In this document: piece by piece, positions 10,670 through 22,411 of the stretch
Layout: each line of letters starts with the position of its first letter
Numbering within the stretch: the stretch's first letter is position 1
Assembly: GCA_964059195.1 (NCBI GenBank)
Contig: CAXKWD010000003.1
Span: 16,412,606 to 16,476,605, forward strand
Source of the DNA: Ectobius pallidus
Taxonomy: Eukaryota; Arthropoda; Insecta; Blattodea; Ectobiidae
DNA length: 64,000 bases
Reading direction: 5' to 3'
Program-made: the position numbers and the translations under genes
Notes under the pieces: model-generated
Told to the model about the DNA's origin: nothing
The model's input: only the letters and a program-made list of their open reading frames with translations
Database searches by the model: none

Positions 10670-12014
10670 TATATTACAGCCTACTATTTAGGTAATATTT
10701 TAAAATTAATAGAGCTAAAATCTGATATACGATTGTGCATCTTAAGCAAGGCGTAAATTTACAAACATCTGACTGTCTTTTAGTCAAGGCCTTCTCTATT
10801 CAATGGAACAAGTCAATTCAGGTAATGTTATTCATATTCGTTGTCCTGGCTTGAAATATTTCCTATGTGCATTATTTCCGTTATAGGCGATTGTGCAAGT
10901 GACCCTTCAGAAGATGGATTTTCGGTGAACATTTTCTTGAATTCAACCTGAATTTTTGTTGCAGATAATACCAGGAATCGGTTTACAATAATGTTACACT
11001 GCTAGTGGATAAGGGTATTGTACTGTAGAGAGCCAATCTAAAGGCCTTTATTTATGATTAGATACGCTCTGACTTCGTCAATCTTCAAGTAACAAAAATG
11101 CTATTAAACATTCTCCACGGCCTTACACCGTTGCCATATACGAAGTGATCATTTCTTCAGTAACACAAGATAATTTCTTTTTAGAAATCAGTATAAAGGG
11201 AATGTTTGAAATCAGGTATTCTTTTCAATGAATAAGCATTAATTGTATAGAATGGTAAAAATGAGTAGGCTAGCTAAAGTATGATAAATAAATTATTTTA
11301 TACAATTCCTAGGCATTTTATAGAATGACAAAACAGAAGTAGGCAAAGTGTTCTTATTCAAAATTTGGTATCTGCCAATGTTGCCATAAATAAAATTGCA
11401 ATTATAGGCCGGTGATCATAAACAAGACTTTGGATTAAAGTTGGCTTCGCAAAGACCCAAATCACCATTTTCCTATTCATAGTCGAGATTCTGAGGAAAA
11501 TAAACTTTGAATGTCACTTTACTTCGAAGTCGCCGGCAATATCGACTTTGACTTTGGCGTATTCACATAAATTAATATAGCTGACATTCTGGGAGTTGTT
11601 GAATTTGCTGAGAATATTTTAACTTCCTCTAAAACTTTACTGTGCTAAGCTTTCATATTTCGCCTACTGTAATGGAGTTAGTCTACACATAAAAAATGAT
11701 CAGGAGTAAAGTACCCCCTAAGGAATATTTACAGAAAACCCCAATGCAGCTATTTTATTAGCGATAATTTTAAATTTACAATTTTTTAAAATCGTTACAA
11801 CCTTTTTTTAAATCAAAATTCTGAAAAAATGTTTTCATAATATTTCAGTTATAATAACCAAATTCTTTCCGGATAGATGAAATTAAAAAAAATACTCCTT
11901 AATTCGAAAAAAGAAGTAAATTCAATGTGCCGTTTAAACCGCTACTTAACCGCTATATGTGTATAAGGACAGACAGCCCGATAGACACCATTCTAAAAAT
12001 ACTTTTTTCGATTG
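10670..12014. other. Spacer, nothing recognised
   Basis: AT-rich single-copy-looking sequence without recognisable element ends. No coding region could be supported. Confidence 0.4.
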
Positions 12015-12105
12015 TGAAACATGTTTTCCCAGTGTTATCTCGATTTCGATTTTTTGTCACGATCACAACTCTTTCTCTTTACTACGTACATACAAAACAG
12101 AAAAT
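12015..12105 (+). mobile_element. RTE 3'-UTR fragment
   Basis: The segment TGAAACATGTTTTCCCAGTG through TTTTTTGTCACGATCAC and TACTACGTACATAC matches the 3' untranslated tails of the RTE relics at 29745-29825 and 30130-30205. It carries no coding part. Confidence 0.6.
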
Positions 12106-12867
12106 ATAGCTATCACGAATAAGTGCAATAAGAGCAAATTAAAATGCTCAGCTTTTTATACGATGCATGTGTTTCCATGGGGCCTTGGAAGACGCCTAGA
12201 GAAAATTATAGGAACCCGAAATAGTCAACATTTGTCTTTGTTTAGCAGATGTGGTATATTTGGCCGTGCTGTTAAATTTATTTAATTCAAGCGTACTGCT
12301 GCAAAGAGAATAAGAAGAAGGAAAAAGAAACAAAAATAATTTAAACAAATGACAGCTGGCAAAAGTTTATGAATGGCTGAGTACTCGTAAAAAAGTTGAA
12401 ACTCGTTCCGCTGTTTAATGTTTGGTGGCGTTGGGATGCATCTCATCATGAGCTCGAATGCAAAATTAAAAGCCCACGAGGAATGCTTTAAACCCCCAAC
12501 TTCAAAAGTATTACGAGGCTAATCAACCTTATCCATAAAGCCTAGAAAATGCATTAAGACTGTACACCCAGCTGAGAAAGGTTTACTCGAAGAAAATGCT
12601 GGCACCATATGGTGTATTCATAAATATCATATAAAATTTCATAAAAGCTAAAGACAGTTTTCCGTTAAAGTTTCAACCCTGGGATATTTTAATTAATCTA
12701 ATTGCAGAGACGATAACGATTTCTAAAGCTCAGATTACTATTCTGATTTACGTTTCATGGCCTCCTTCAACCCAGAGTTCTCGTTTTAATTTAAAAAAGA
12801 TTCTTGGATTAAAGAGAAGTACGGTTTAACATCACTATAATATATAGCTACTTCGCTGACTCACAGA
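12106..12867. other. Spacer, nothing recognised
   Basis: No gene, SINE or TIR structure seen. Confidence 0.4.
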
Positions 12868-13371
12868 CAGGGTGGCCATTTCTAAAATGTCAGAAAGGAA
12901 GACACACATATTCGGTAATCTAGCATAGTATAACTTCGGGCATGGACGGCTGGACAGCAGATATTACATGGTATAACCCTGACTAATTTTACTTAATAAT
13001 TGCATTTATATAAAATAAATGATTTTACACTTCAAAAAGAGATTTTCATCTCTATTTATGAATGTACAATGCAATGAATGTACAATACAAATGGAGACTT
13101 GAACAACAATCAACAGTACGGCCAACGCCACGTACTGCACCAAACAAATGATAGTACGCTATCATCGTATGAACAAGCGTGCCAACCTTAGGAATAGATT
13201 CCTTGGCAGGAACGTACGGGAAAATACAAATGTATTTAATACGCTTTACCGATCCATCAGAGTCTCGAAAAGGGGGACAAATCAACGTCCGGCATAAAGC
13301 CGCGCCGGATGGAGGACTGCTTATCCAAAAGCCTTACAGTCCGGCCAAAAGCCGGACGTCTGGTCACCCTA
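12868..13371. mobile_element. hAT MITE with 8-bp target duplication
   Basis: Ends CAGGGTGGCC and GGTCACCCTA, flanked by CTCACAGA on both sides (12860-12867, 13372-13379), an 8-bp duplication typical of hAT. The body is shared, in inverse orientation, with 63299-63927. This copy has a large internal deletion relative to the other and lacks the transposase N-terminal exon. Confidence 0.85.
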
Positions 13372-13836
13372 CTCACAGACATAAATGTTTATTCATTTCT
13401 AGAAGAGCTAGATACTTGAAATTTGGCACACTTATAGCTTTTAGCCCATAACTATCGGAAAATTGCAAAAAGTTTAAATTGTTATTTTTTACCCCCTAAA
13501 ACCGAATTTGTTACGTACGTAAGTAGAATGTGTAAAAAGCCGCCAAATGAATTTTCTATTATTTTCAAATGCATTAATGGATTGCTTACGTATTGCATTT
13601 GCAGTATTAGATAGATTATCACATTCGTATATGAGAGCCATCTGCAGTGTAATAAAGTAAACTTTTGGTTTGACACAAAATTGTCGCGTTTATGAAAAGT
13701 GTCCTTTCTAGTCTGACAATTTACATTAAGTTGCCTGTAATGTAAGGAGAATTTGTATTTATGAAATATACAAACGAGATGACATTTTGACAAAGTTGTC
13801 GGACTTGATATAGATTACATCAGAATAGATAAAAGA
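13372..13836. other. Spacer, nothing recognised
   Basis: No feature recognised. Confidence 0.4.
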
Positions 13837-14092
13837 GGGGTAGTGTAGGCCCTTCGGCTTCTCAACACTGCGACCTTAATAGATCTATTGTGAACACTCT
13901 ATACCCTATTCTAGCAGTCACCACTTTTATTTAAGGATTCTTAATATAGCCTATAATTTTCCTGGGTGATGGCCAGTCCTGAACCCGGGGATTTTTTGTT
14001 ACTGAAAACCCCACTACCCAACCGGCAATCGAACCCGGACGCCAGGGTGGAAGGCAAGTATGCTACCTACACACCCATGGCGGCGGACCAGA
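13837..14092 (-). mobile_element. tRNA-headed SINE, family C
   Basis: Read on the minus strand: head CCGCCATGGGTGTGTAGGTA (A-box region), B box GGTTCGATTGCC, then GGGTAGTGGGGTTTTCAGTA and CGGGTTCAGGACTGG. The same head-body junction occurs at 59206-59455. The distal body differs from that copy. Confidence 0.65.
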
Positions 14093-14640
14093 CTTGACAT
14101 AATTGACGTATTTGTAACACCTGAAGAGTTTTATGAAATAGGGCTCTGGCGTTATCCTCAATAATTTTCCTAACATGCTGACACCTTTTTCTTTACCCTT
14201 AACGGGCTAGCTCTTTTTTTTTTTTTTTTTTTTTTTTATTGCAGCTCAGCCCGTAAAATGGAACTTTACATAGACGAAGAGAGTTTTGTTAATAAATGTT
14301 TACGATTCAAAATAACATAAAAACAAACAAAAAAACTCCAGAAACGTGATAAACCAAGCTGAGTGTAATTTCTCAATGACGCATCCAGCAATAAAATGGT
14401 GACCTTCCTTGCATCCTCACAGGAAAACTGTATAAAAACTTGTTTACAAACCGTATTAACTGAATGGAAATTTCAACAACTCAAAGTTGGATCAATGCCA
14501 TAGATAGAAGTAGACTAACTTGCGAAAACTTTTCTCCCTATTTCAGGATTTATGCAGAAATTACTAGCCTATATCTAGGACCGTAATTTTTGGTAACAGC
14601 GATACGCACGAAATTTTACAAAACAGCTTTACTCAGAATG
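14093..14640. other. Spacer with T-run
   Basis: A homopolymer of about 24 T lies at 14214-14237. Otherwise no feature is recognised. Confidence 0.45.
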
Positions 14641-14985
14641 GATATATATGCATTCATGAACCACAGATTATTGTCTCTGCTGGACATTACATGGAAATGT
14701 ATAGGAGAAAAATTCCTCTGAAACTGCAATTTGAACCCAACTGAGCTAAGCCAGAGTTCACTTTACAGCGCCAGATGGGACCTCTCTCCTATGGTATTCT
14801 CATGTAAAGCCCAATAGAATGCTTATGCATATAGGTATCTATCTTGAATGTTACTGTACAATAACAGTGGAAGCCCGGTCACAAAAATCACTAATTAAGT
14901 AATTAGTATGCCTCACAGTACTGCATAGGACCTATGACATAACTTGTCTGTCTGTGAGGTAGACCATTAAGGGCAGTCAGTCATA
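14641..14985. mobile_element. Degraded inverted tRNA-headed repeat, family G
   Basis: 14650-14815 matches the left part of the element at 42499-42888: ATTCATGAACCACAGATTAT, then GGAGAAAAATTCCTC and a damaged minus-strand tRNA-like block. 14930-14985 matches its centre (GACATAACTTGTCTGTCTGT, then CAGTCAGTCATAGG). The second arm is missing and about 115 bp of unrelated sequence sits between the two parts. Confidence 0.6.
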
Positions 14986-15547
14986 GGACTTACGGATGAA
15001 CAAAGGTCTAGTTTTTTTCTTTCAAAAAGCAGATTAACTTCGTCCTTCATTAGCAGAACTATACAAATATGTGATATCTTGACAACCGCACACTCACATA
15101 AAAACACACGCAAATGTAAAATTGGCCTTCTGCGGGATTTGAACCAGGGACCTCCAAGATGCGAGTTCAAGACGTTACCATCTCGGCCACCAACTCAGTT
15201 TAACGGTCTCGTTTGATAAACATTTGTGAAGGAATAGTGTTATTTGTCAAAGCTAACTGTATTGCAACTTCCAAAGCCGTATATGAACACTGTAAAACAA
15301 TATGTTGTCATGAGAACTTATTTACATTTGATAAATTCTTTCTAATATATTACCACAAAATAGGCACTAAATTGGGCTTTACTCCGGTATCGGTCAACCG
15401 ATTCCAATATCAATAGGCTTCTTCCACGGACGTTATAAATGTATATACCAAGTTTCATGAAAATCCTATAAAGATTATTTTGAGTTATCGCGCACGGACA
15501 GGTATTTTCCCGACCCCACACAATCTTACCATTCTGGCATTTAATAA
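14986..15547 (-). repeat. Family E repeat with an embedded SINE D-type tRNA head
   Basis: 15215-15547 is a family E body. On the minus strand it is followed by a tRNA-like head (about 15205-15130) with GGCCGAGATGG and GGTTCAAATCCC, then a tail with GTGAGTGTGCGGTTGTCAAG and GTTCTGCT. The copy at 40530-41340 has the same order, so the composite is a real family rather than a chance junction. Confidence 0.65.
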
Positions 15548-16599
15548 AAAGATGCATTTCAGTACTTAATGGCCTACTGGTATATCCAAGGTAATTTGTA
15601 TATCCACCATGATAATAATTTTACCTCAATCCGTTCAGAATCAACTCCGGCAGTGTGTCTAGAAAAAGATGCGCATACTCATACTAAACCGTTTAAATAA
15701 TTTAATACTCTGCCTAAGTTCTCGGGGCCAAATCTTTTGCCAGTTTCTTTATTCAAAATTCCTCTGTTCTTTTTTGTATCAAAGCTTAAAGCCACATCCT
15801 TTGTTTGTTTTTATGGAAAATATAAAACACAATGCATGCTAACATGCCTTTATTAGCTCTAAATTATTAAACCGAGCCACTTCTTCTGGAAGAGAAAGAA
15901 AACGACGTATCTTTACAAACAACAAATAAGAAAAAGAGAAAATACAAAGGATGGATGTTTATTTATTCATTACGCTTTCTAATTTTTTCTTCTTTTGTTG
16001 TTGTGCCTGCCACCTACGTGAAGTCAGTAGCCGCTATTATGCAACATGGTCTTTGTGTTCATTATAATATAAAGGCCTGCAGTTTTATTATTTCATTATA
16101 TAGTCCCTTGTTTTATCGTCTGCAAGTCAAGCTTTTTTGTTGTTTGAAATTTTGTAAAAGCGTGAACGCAAGATGCAATGACGCGTTAAATTCTCAATTT
16201 ACATAACAATTTTCGCTACAGTAAGATGAGTGCTGGGGAATAAATTTTCATTACCATGAACAACGCTTGACCTAGTATTCGCTAGTCATCGTTTCGGATC
16301 AAGTATGCCGTGGTTACTGCGGGATTCTGAAACCGAGGCTGGATTTAATAACTGAAGCATCTCTTATATAACAAAAATCCTACATTCAATTTCCTTACAG
16401 TCGCCATTCCAGTGAGTTGTAGTACTTCAGAATGCAAACAATTCCAACATTGTGGCTTTATTTACATTATGAAATTGTGTAGCAATTTAATCACAATTAG
16501 GACGTAGAATAAGATACACAAATTAACCCTTTATATCTTAGTTTCTCAAACACGAGAAATTCCCGTTAAAATTAAAGTTGCCTGAATTTATATAATCTA
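15548..16599. other. Spacer, nothing recognised
   Basis: No gene or mobile element ends identified. The short open frame at 15955-16206 has no recognisable domain. Confidence 0.4.
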
Positions 16600-17010
16600 C
16601 TAGCTTAAAAGGCCCGGCGTCGCCCGGGATTTTTATTTTGTAATTGGAAATTAACTTATGAAGGACTTTGGATTTTTAAATGATAGGTCCTTATATAGGT
16701 ATTTAGAATTTGAAATAGAAAGACCGACTTATCACACTCAAACTATTCCCTCAGAAAACGCTTGGTATAGCTTTTTATGGCTCATGGAGGATGTAGAATT
16801 TTGCATCCCATCGCTTGTATTGTACACAGCAAGACTGGTAGGGGTTCAAATATGAAGAAACAGAAGTTCCGGCAACATAAAATTGTATTGTCTTTGCGGA
16901 ATATTTAATTCTCACTCTCATGTTGCCATAAAACCGTTTTGGGGATGAAATTAAACAGAAATGCAATATCACTTTCATGATCTGCGCCAGCAGATGGGCC
17001 AAAAGAAAGT
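16600..17010 (-). mobile_element. Helitron fragment, family B (3' half)
   Basis: On the minus strand the 3' end is CCCGGGCGACGCCGGGCC (a hairpin) followed by TTTTAAGCTAG, with CTAG at 16600-16603. The sequence matches the 3' half of 18831-19668, including the block read there as CATGAGAGTGGGAAA. The 5' half is missing. Confidence 0.75.
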
Positions 17011-17149
17011 AAAGGTGGTCCTTGAATATATGTGTTTCTAATCAAATTTATGTCCATTAATTCATAAATAATTGAATTAAATTTGTGTGATCCTAATGCA
17101 CGTCAAATAATTTGGTCATATAAGCAATTTAAAAAGCTTTACAAGAATT

Positions 17150-17460
17150 CTGGTTGGCCGAGATGGTAACGTCTTGGACTCGCATTCGGGAGGTCCCAGG
17201 TTCAAATACCGTGACCGGTCAATTTAACATGGGTTGTCGTAAAGACAAATGCCGAATTGGATATTTACATACCATGAATCATCCTCACCATTTCATCCTG
17301 TAGCATTTCCATTTGAATTAATATCAGATGAAATTTACTCTATGAAATACACTAACAATTGAAACAATTGACAAGCAATAGTTCCATGGCCAACCCTACC
17401 GTATGGACACAGATCCCGAACTCTTGATATGGCCTCGCAGATAAAAGGAGTGTAAACACA
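17150..17460 (+). mobile_element. tRNA-headed SINE, family D
   Basis: A box TGGCCGAGATGG (17155-17166) and B box GGTTCAAATACC (17209-17220), followed by a body shared with 24703-25017 and 39309-39655 (CATACCATGAATCATCC, then GTTCCATGGCCAACCCTACC) and a 3' end AGGAGTGTAAACACAGCTGA. The tRNA origin of the head is inferred from the box spacing. No target duplication is clear. Confidence 0.75.
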
Positions 17461-18081
17461 GCTGACTAAATAAATCAATAAAAATATAAAAATTAAAAAT
17501 CGGTATGAGTTTGGTTTTAGTTAGAATTACTATTTCGAGTGTGGGCCTATTTGCGAAATATTTATCCTACCTTCTGTTTAAGGGATTACGTACATTTTGT
17601 ACCACTAAAAATATATCGCATTTTATAAATCGTATTCCTCCACACAAACACACACATAAGCCCTTTAATGATGAAAATTAATATGTTCAGACTTTACTTA
17701 CTCTTGCTATTCCATATAGGAAAAGTTGAACATCTGGTCATTCAATCAAGTCCACTCACCTGCAAAAGGAACAAAAGGTGATTAGGTAAATACAATGACT
17801 TTGTCTAAATAACAGTAAGTTCATTAATTTGTATTTAACCCTTAATATATAACCCTAATATGCCTTTTCTGGCAAAATAGGGTTCATAAAGACTTGGAGA
17901 TAAAATAAATAAAAAATCCTTAAAATGACAATGAATCCTATAGAATTCAGTTGTTTTTCGTAAATTAATACTAAAACGAAGGAAAAGAACTGAAAAGAAA
18001 ATTTAAATTTCATATATTTCGATTTCGTCCATTTTTTCTAACTTTTCCTAGATTCTGTTGAAACATACGAATAACGCAATA
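17461..18081. other. Spacer, nothing recognised
   Basis: AT-rich, no feature recognised. Confidence 0.4.
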
Positions 18082-18538
18082 TAGTAGAGCCTCGGTAATT
18101 CGAGCCCCGGTATTTCGAGGTTCCGTGTAATTCGAGCTGGTCTTAAGAAAATTAAAATTTTCCTTAAAACTAGAGTAAAATCCCATTTTTATACGGTGTC
18201 CGCATGTAAGTTTTACGCACTTCCGAATGTGTTACATTTTGAGCTTTCTTTCAGTTTTTCCATGTACAAAAATGCAGGTAAAACTGTCCCACTTAGGGTT
18301 TTTGTTCATAATACACAGAAATAACCTTGGCTTCAGACTGCTAATGCATTTCTATTACAGATTGACAGAAACCGTTTAGGTATGTAGGCCTACTATATTG
18401 TTTTATTTATTATTTAAACCATTATTGTGCTCATTAAACATTTATTTGCGATTTTCCCATTGATTTAGTGATATTTCCGTATAATCCGAGTTTTTGTAAT
18501 TCGAGGTAGCCTCAGCCCGAATTATCGGGGTTCTACTG
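18082..18538. mobile_element. pogo-like MITE
   Basis: Left end TAGTAGAGCCTCGGTAATTC; right end, inverted, CAGTAGAACCCCGATAATTC. TA flanks both ends (18080-18081, 18539-18540). Subterminal TAATTCGAG motifs repeat on both arms. These termini resemble the pogo/Tigger group. The same type lies at 30818-31770. Confidence 0.8.
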
Positions 18539-18540
18539 TA

Positions 18541-18830
18541 TACAAATTGCAGCTCACAGACTTCATTTTATGTTGGTTATACCGCGAGAGTAAAGACATT
18601 AGCAGGTCTTGTCGCAATTATCACAGGATCCAGAGAATGGCAAGAAATTGTAGAATGCTGTAATTAGACCCGTGATTGACATATATCGCAAGATTCACGA
18701 ACCATAACCACATTCCGTCTCGATACCCCGAACTGGTCAATACTCTGAAGTGATTCCGAGAAAGACCAGCCTCATCCAAGATGGTGCAGTTTCATAGGTG
18801 GTGACATGAGATACCATGGAGTTGGTAACC
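18541..18830. other. Spacer, nothing recognised
   Basis: No feature recognised between the pogo-like MITE and the Helitron. Confidence 0.4.
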
Positions 18831-19668
18831 TCTGTATAAATAAGAGGCTTTGTCTTGACTGACTGACTGACAGAGAATCAACGTAGAGCCTAAACTGTAA
18901 TAGGTAGAGACTTGGAATTTTGACAATACCTTCGTTTTATAATGTAGGTACTCACTACGAAAGGATTTTGAAAATTGTTTATTTTAAATGCCAGAAATAA
19001 AATGTTTTTTTTAGAATACTTAATCCCTTTTTACACAGAATTATCGAATCCAAATCACAGTTCCCATGACAACAGTGTATTGTTGGCATTGGTCTCAGGT
19101 AGGTTTGGAAATAAATGAAACAAGACTTTTACAAATTAGAGAAGCTATCGATATAATTTATTGGTGTAAATAAATATTGAAGATGAAATCCACGAAAATA
19201 ATGCACAATGTCACATAACTTTCTCTACCCCGGACCTAGAAAATACCGTAAGACGTATGGTAATATATATATAATTAAATCGCAGGTTTTTGGAGAGGGA
19301 AGTATGAAAGTAATATTGAATTATTTTTTAATTTCATCCCCGAGACAACATGAGAGTGGGAAATAACATATTCCGCAAAGACAATACAAGTTTATGTTAC
19401 CGGAATTTATGTTCCTTCTTATTTGAACTCCTACCACTCTTGATGTGTAGAAACGATGGGATGCAAAATTCTACATTCTCTATGAGCCATAAAAAGTTAT
19501 ATCAAGCGTCTTCTGAGGGGATAGTTTGAGTGTGATAAGTCGTTCTTTTTCATTTCAAATTTGCAATACGTATATAAGGAGCTAGAATTTGAAAATCGAA
19601 AGTCCTTCATAAGTTAATTTCGAATTACAAAATACAAAACCCGGGCGACGCCTGGCCTTTTAAGCTAG
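18831..19668 (+). mobile_element. Non-autonomous Helitron, family B, full length
   Basis: Starts TCTGTATAAATAAGAGGC followed by GACTGACTGACTGACAG and ends CCCGGGCGACGCCTGGCC plus TTTTAAGCTAG (CTAG at 19665-19668), with a T after it. There are no terminal inverted repeats. The 3' hairpin stem is slightly mismatched. No Rep/helicase coding remains, so it depended on another Helitron. Confidence 0.8.
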
Positions 19669-19849
19669 TAGAGTCATAGGAGGCGTGTACTTATTAGAAG
19701 TTTTTGGTTTGCGTTCCTGCTATAAAATTTAGGGTTCCACAATGAAATTGGTTTTAAATTCTTTCAGTTTAACAGTTCAAAAATGAAACAATGTTGAATT
19801 AAATTTCTAGTGGCATGTAAAAAACTTCAAATTCGATTTTATGGGACTA

Positions 19850-20861
19850 CTAGCTGAAAAGGCCCGGCGTCGCCCGGGATTTGTATTTTGTAATTTGAAA
19901 TTAACTTTTGGAGGGCTTTCGATTTTGAAACTCTAGGTGCTTATATAATATGTATGTAAAACTTGAAATGAAGAAAAAGATTTATCACACTCAAACTATT
20001 CCATCAGAAAACGCTAGATATAGCTTTTTATGGCTCATAGAGGATGTCGAAAGCTGCATTCCGTTGCTTCTACACATCATGCTTGGGAGGATTTGAAATA
20101 AGAAGAAACGTAAATTAAATAAGATTGTATTGACTTGACGGAAAATTTTATTTCTCATTCTCATGTTACCATACAACCGTTTCGGTTCTGAAATAAGAGA
20201 AATGCAGTATCACTTTCATACTTTCCTCCATTAAAACCCGGGACATAAAATACTGCGAGCATAGGACTCAAAATGTTCCATCCCATGCTTAGGGCCTATG
20301 ATAAACATCCTTATTTCTCAACTAATACAAAGCATACAGCTATGGATAACGTATAAGCGGAAAGGATTGTTTACCTACTTCTGATATAGCATACTCACAC
20401 ACTTAAGTTATCCCAGCAATACGACCTCTTATTCTACATCAAAATGTGAAGTGAGAAAATATTTCTTGTGTCGAGGGTAGAGAAAGTTATGTGACTGCAT
20501 TACAATGTGCTTTATTCTCGTGGATTTTATTCAAGAATTATTTTCACAAAACGTTAGCATCAGAATTCGTTAAAGTCCAATAAATTATTATGTAGTGTCC
20601 AGAGCCCCATGTGAACTGTGTAAACAATACACTGTTGTCTTGACAACTGAATGGGATTTCATTTTTTTTTTGCATAATATTCTCAGAAATTATATAATTT
20701 TCAAGGGAAGGACTGATTTGTTTCAATTTTAATGTCGACAGCTATACTTCCCGGGCTTAACTGGGTATGTGTGCAAAATGTCGTGTAAATTGGTAAAGAA
20801 ATGTAGATTTGTATAAGGAACAAACATACATACATACACACTTTCGATTTTATATATTAGA
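19850..20861 (-). mobile_element. Non-autonomous Helitron, family B 3' end with a different 5' end
   Basis: On the minus strand the 3' end has the same CCCGGGCGACGCCGGGCC hairpin and CTAG (19850-19853). The 5' end is TCTAATATATAAAATCGAAA followed by GTATG repeats, a different terminus from 18831. The 3' half aligns with 18831-19668; the 5' ~350 bp does not. Confidence 0.7.
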
Positions 20862-21362
20862 TTCCACTCATATGCCGCGTGTTTGATATTGACCAATAAC
20901 GTTTAGCAATTCCTCGAATATAGAATAATCACGATCGTTTATCTTATAAAATGCTTGCTATCAATATGAGGAAGAAATTTCACCTGATAAAATCGTAAGC
21001 TTGTTACTGGACACGTGAATTATGGATTATGGCACTGGATTATGTTATACAACATAATTTGTTTGGAAATTGAAATAATAGAAATGCACATTGATTAAAA
21101 ACACCATTTCGATTCGGTGCAAGCCAGTTCGTGTGCTTTTATTCTTTTCTGCTGTTAGCTTACCTGAAATAAGTTAACTATGTCTTATGTGCACCATTGG
21201 TAGCACTGGTCACGACATGGTAACTCGAATCGATTCATCGATGGGTGATTCATAGTATGCCGTGATCTCGCAGCTGTTAGTTTTGTTTTTATACAACAAA
21301 ACATGAAAGTAACTATTATTTGTATAATCCGTTACATTTCTATTCATAGAATAGTCTTAATA
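20862..21362. other. Spacer, nothing recognised
   Basis: No feature recognised. Confidence 0.4.
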
Positions 21363-21759
21363 TAGGGATGGGTCGATACCAGATTTTCTCGATACTCGAT
21401 ACTGATACATGATTTTTTCCTCGATACTCGATACTCGATACCTTCAACATTTCCAGTTTCAATAAATAGGTACATTAAAATTTAAAATTTCAGAGAACTG
21501 TGTAATACCAACTAAATTAATTAAGTCTGCATATTTAACGAGACAAAATGTAATATCATCAGTAGCCTATAATTATTTTTAAACTCTACATTAAAACTAA
21601 AATTAGTTTTCTAAACAGTTTACTTACAAGTTTTTGTTAAAAAATACTAGTATTCTCACTTAATTGCAGAATTACAAAAATATCGAAAAAGTATCGATGC
21701 CGATACCATGCAGGTATCGAGAGTATCGAGGTATCGAAAGTATCGAGGACCTATCCCTA
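21363..21759. mobile_element. MITE with clustered TCGATAC subterminal repeats
   Basis: Left end TAGGGATGGGTC, right end inverted TAGGGATAGGTC. Both subterminal regions carry runs of TCGATAC(T), several on each side and in inverse orientation, likely transposase-binding sites by analogy with other DNA transposons. The end style suggests hAT. The target duplication (AATAT-like) is not clean. Confidence 0.65.
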
Positions 21760-22411
21760 ATATATACATAGTTGAAGTTTTACTAACCATATACATCTTA
21801 TAATTTTAGCATCCCCCCCCCCCCCACTGATGAATGATGACTTATCCTTGAACAAATGTTTTACTCCCACCAGGAGGTTAGAAACCAGAAGTACAAAGAT
21901 TTAATGACCTATCACGTCTCTAGTGGTTTTGCGGTGGCTGCGATGATTCCAGATAACCCCTTCCAACCAGGTAAAGTCCCAAACTTTCAAAGTCGGTTAT
22001 CGAACTTGGAGTTTTCAAATAACTCATGGCCGCGTAGTAATTTTGTCAAGGAGGCAAGTTTCCACCTCGCAAGTTGCAAACTTAACTAGAGCAGAGGGGG
22101 GGGGGGGCAACCGCGCAGCGCAGGGCTGCTATGACGTAATGGATATTCGGGAGATTATGTCCCAGCAACAACAGTTGCACTTGTTTAAGGATAAAGTGAT
22201 AACGCCACTTGCTTCAAAACTACCTAAGTTCACACATATGCTCAAGTAATTTATACCCGGAACGCTGGTAGAAGCACAATGTGCACACAGATGCTTACAG
22301 TGGATTTCTATTTTTTAAATCATTCTTCTAACTTGTCAGATTTTTTCGCGAATGTAGAGCTTTATTATTTACAATTTTTAAATACCATTAAACCACCTAC
22401 ATACGTTTTTC
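21760..22411. other. Spacer with C13 and G12 runs
   Basis: C-run at 21813-21825 and G-run at 22096-22107. Two overlapping short open frames here have no recognised domain. No gene can be supported. Confidence 0.4.
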
